Source: Zhongshania antarctica (GTDB lineage Bacteria; Pseudomonadota; Gammaproteobacteria; Pseudomonadales; Spongiibacteraceae). Taken from it: a stretch of 64,000 nucleotides of DNA. This document shows positions 63,301 through 64,000 of the stretch, piece after piece. A model generated the notes under the pieces. That model saw only the letters and a list, made by a program, of their open reading frames with translations. It was not told where the DNA came from and did no database searches. Both the position numbers and the translations under genes were made by a program. The stretch covers positions 354,291-418,290 of the forward strand of contig NZ_JACHHW010000005.1 in assembly GCF_014202945.1 (NCBI RefSeq). The letters run 5' to 3'. Numbering within the stretch: position 1 is the stretch's first letter; every line of letters begins with the position of its first letter.

Positions 63301-63934
63301 TTTTTGTAAGGCTACTCGTATTATGCTGGATAAATACGAAGCTACGAAAGAAATTGGTTTTGTCCGCGCTCTGGATAGAATCTTCAATCCGTATTCTTCA
63401 ACCAATAAAAGACTGATGGAGTTCTATGGAACAGATAAGGAAATTGTTATTGAGGCGTATCTGGTTATGCTCGACTTTGATAATCACTTTGATTATGAAG
63501 GAAAGACACTAGAGATTCTTTATGCTGAAAACAGCAATATGCTGGAGCTTGTTGTGGATAAAATTTATAGCCGCGAGCGCTGGCCTTCAAGCTACACAAA
63601 CATGCCAGATATGAAATTTCTATGGAAAAGAGAAAGCTATTTGCTGGACGTAGGAGCATACGCTTTATACGTTTTTGAGAAAGAAAAGGAATCATATGTT
63701 GGGCATGACAATATATTCGTGAATCTATTTAAAAAGTCCAACGATGCCAGGGAAGAAAATTATTCTGATCGGCAGGAAGAGTTTCTTATTTACAGCATGA
63801 AAAAGAACTGTAAAAATTTTGAGTACATTCAGTTTTTGTTTTGCGTGGTAAACGGCATGAAAGAAGATTTTAGAATAAATATGGTTCGAGATTTTATTGA
63901 ATTAGATCACTGCTGTCCCGTTAAGGAGAAATAA
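60368..63934 (+). CDS. Large nuclease-like/P-loop NTPase protein, candidate STAND-type defence protein
   Basis: A 1188-residue protein from ATG 60368 (a TTG at 60353 is an alternative). N-terminal domain (about 1-150) resembles the PD-(D/E)XK nuclease fold: GVFQRLCDDWLHRKGY, then GTPDT with Asp53 and, after 13 residues, Glu67-Tyr-Thr69 where Lys is usual. A P-loop NTPase follows: Walker A GSAGVGKT (209-216), Walker B LILIDDANR (Asp264/Asp265) and a VATVRDY sensor segment (Arg296). The remaining about 800 residues are mostly helical without recognised motifs. This three-part plan matches antiviral STAND proteins; the defence role is an inference. AT-rich, atypical codon use, next to a repeat array: probably acquired by transfer. 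Confidence 0.7.
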   Translation: MAKLNQIKSKLLELEVGVFQRLCDDWLHRKGYENINPIGMMQTTDRVVKGTPDTLLIQKDGKYIFSEYTVQQDRLLKKISDDIDKCLDEGKTGIKIDQIGEIIVCYLGRLTTSEINQLNQKCISLSIVPTLCGLDSIAFGIKNCYPILSEEYLGLSLDTGQILSTDDFVARYGNNNLTTPIDNKLLFQDELLDHGCSLLEKSKFLLVTGSAGVGKTLFSVNLLNEMCKKDPSLKAYCVFDKGADLVRDLQIHFSETGNYLILIDDANRLDSRIDYLLHYINESDASRNYRMVATVRDYAVDSVIEKANKVTSINELVVNKLSNEQIKNLLEELFNIKNFEYQQRIQDIADGNARLAIMAARVAVEKQSIQSIQNVATLYDDYFGNNDGVKEIIGNPSLLLTACAISLFRKVDKLNEDQMSIVRDLFRIQGSAFWDYVQHLHKLEIVDLYEDEVVRMSDQVLSSYLFYSAVFQKKIISLSTIVKNIFPRFKSAIADALNPVIRAFDQREIIADIRQEVTTIYDELLSSSTRDEILGFLDAFWFALPTNALTFTNEIIQNTPKHSDRWEKATFEKSKSSTKDLVLRILCKLRYVGESELNISTNLICDYLEKSPDSLGQVIKLFADDYAFKPEDWKYAYSIQCTLVDLLIERMSKKDGYLYSRLFILVAKSFLPVEHREHIWRGDVVNIITFRLSPGEFLDPIRKKLILHLSLLMFDESVSSYASEVIKEYISRLGYEGKEMAKADLHAIEEYLIAKFDKNNVSHCFLVKEICERLDSISVDYPESWKTDFDNEIFRISDLLLEDRAERKMLEMDYHDYEKYRFDEIAAYFEDADEDKFRAFLDQAAILHDTLTGRDRSYSIGEGMRIVFNVISQKHKINFFDFTSIYLEYDDIFELNTNIFIPELMNNNPSKDVFSLINAKEFKWKRCWLLACYSALPGGDISEESLKDLISHITSLDSSEYFHSIDFLEKYIAVDESVFCKATRIMLDKYEATKEIGFVRALDRIFNPYSSTNKRLMEFYGTDKEIVIEAYLVMLDFDNHFDYEGKTLEILYAENSNMLELVVDKIYSRERWPSSYTNMPDMKFLWKRESYLLDVGAYALYVFEKEKESYVGHDNIFVNLFKKSNDAREENYSDRQEEFLIYSMKKNCKNFEYIQFLFCVVNGMKEDFRINMVRDFIELDHCCPVKEK

Positions 63935-64000
63935 AAAAGCCTGATTCCACCACAATTGATACAATGAGATTGTCTAGAAAACACTGTATTAATAGAGGGA

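Noticed and set aside
63935..64000. Possible tRNA or attachment site at the right edge.
   Set aside because: No cloverleaf or direct repeat can be seen in the 66 bases available.

Overview
The window is the replication-origin neighbourhood of a gammaproteobacterial chromosome. From memory, the gene order matches the origin region of Pseudomonas aeruginosa closely: aroE-hemF-tsaC-dprA-tsaP / def-fmt-rsmB-trkA / glyQ-glyS-plsC / gyrB-recF-dnaN-dnaA / rpmH-rnpA-yidD-yidC-mnmE / mnmG-rsmG-parA-parB / atpIBEFHAGDC-glmU-glmS. The GC content is moderate, and the accessory genes (TonB receptor, c-di-GMP protein, MFS and DMT transporters) fit a free-living pseudomonad or Cellvibrionales-type bacterium. 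A genus cannot be fixed by eye.

Layout. 1-6.6 kb: start of prlC (partial), gamma carbonic anhydrase, a Ca/Na exchanger, then aroE, hemF, tsaC, dprA and tsaP on the minus strand. 6.8-15.4 kb (+): def-fmt-rsmB, potassium uptake trkA-trkH, a methyltransferase, a GGDEF/EAL protein and yebG behind a LexA box. 15.5-20.2 kb: djlA (-), then glyQ-glyS-plsC (+). 20.4-27.0 kb (-): gyrB, recF, dnaN, dnaA, with two parS-like sites embedded in recF. 27.0-27.4 kb: dnaA-rpmH intergenic region with three perfect DnaA boxes. 27.4-31.3 kb (+): rpmH, rnpA, yidD, yidC, mnmE. 31.4-36.2 kb (+): an AT-richer accessory trio (TonB-dependent receptor, periplasmic ABC-type binding protein, hybrid sensor kinase) placed between mnmE and mnmG. 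36.1-36.5 kb: a second DnaA-box cluster followed by a very AT-rich tract. 36.5-51.6 kb (+): mnmG, rsmG, parA, parB, the F1Fo ATP synthase operon, glmU and glmS.

From 51.7 kb the content turns accessory: an unknown secreted low-complexity protein, an MFS exporter, an EamA permease, a YkgJ-type cysteine-cluster protein, two TPM-domain proteins with LemA, and a RimK-like ATP-grasp protein. An 800-bp repeat-rich gene desert (58.7-59.5 kb) then leads into AT-rich, probably transferred DNA with an unknown membrane protein and a 1188-residue nuclease-like/P-loop NTPase protein that looks like a candidate anti-phage STAND protein.

Functional links. DnaA, the two box clusters, ParAB and the recF-embedded parS sites form the initiation and segregation machinery. 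YidC, YidD, RnpA and L34 serve ribosome and membrane biogenesis, and MnmE/MnmG act together on tRNA wobble uridines. The best candidates for something new are the mnmE-mnmG receptor/binding-protein/kinase trio, the STAND-like protein beside the repeat array, and the bipartite DnaA-box arrangement.
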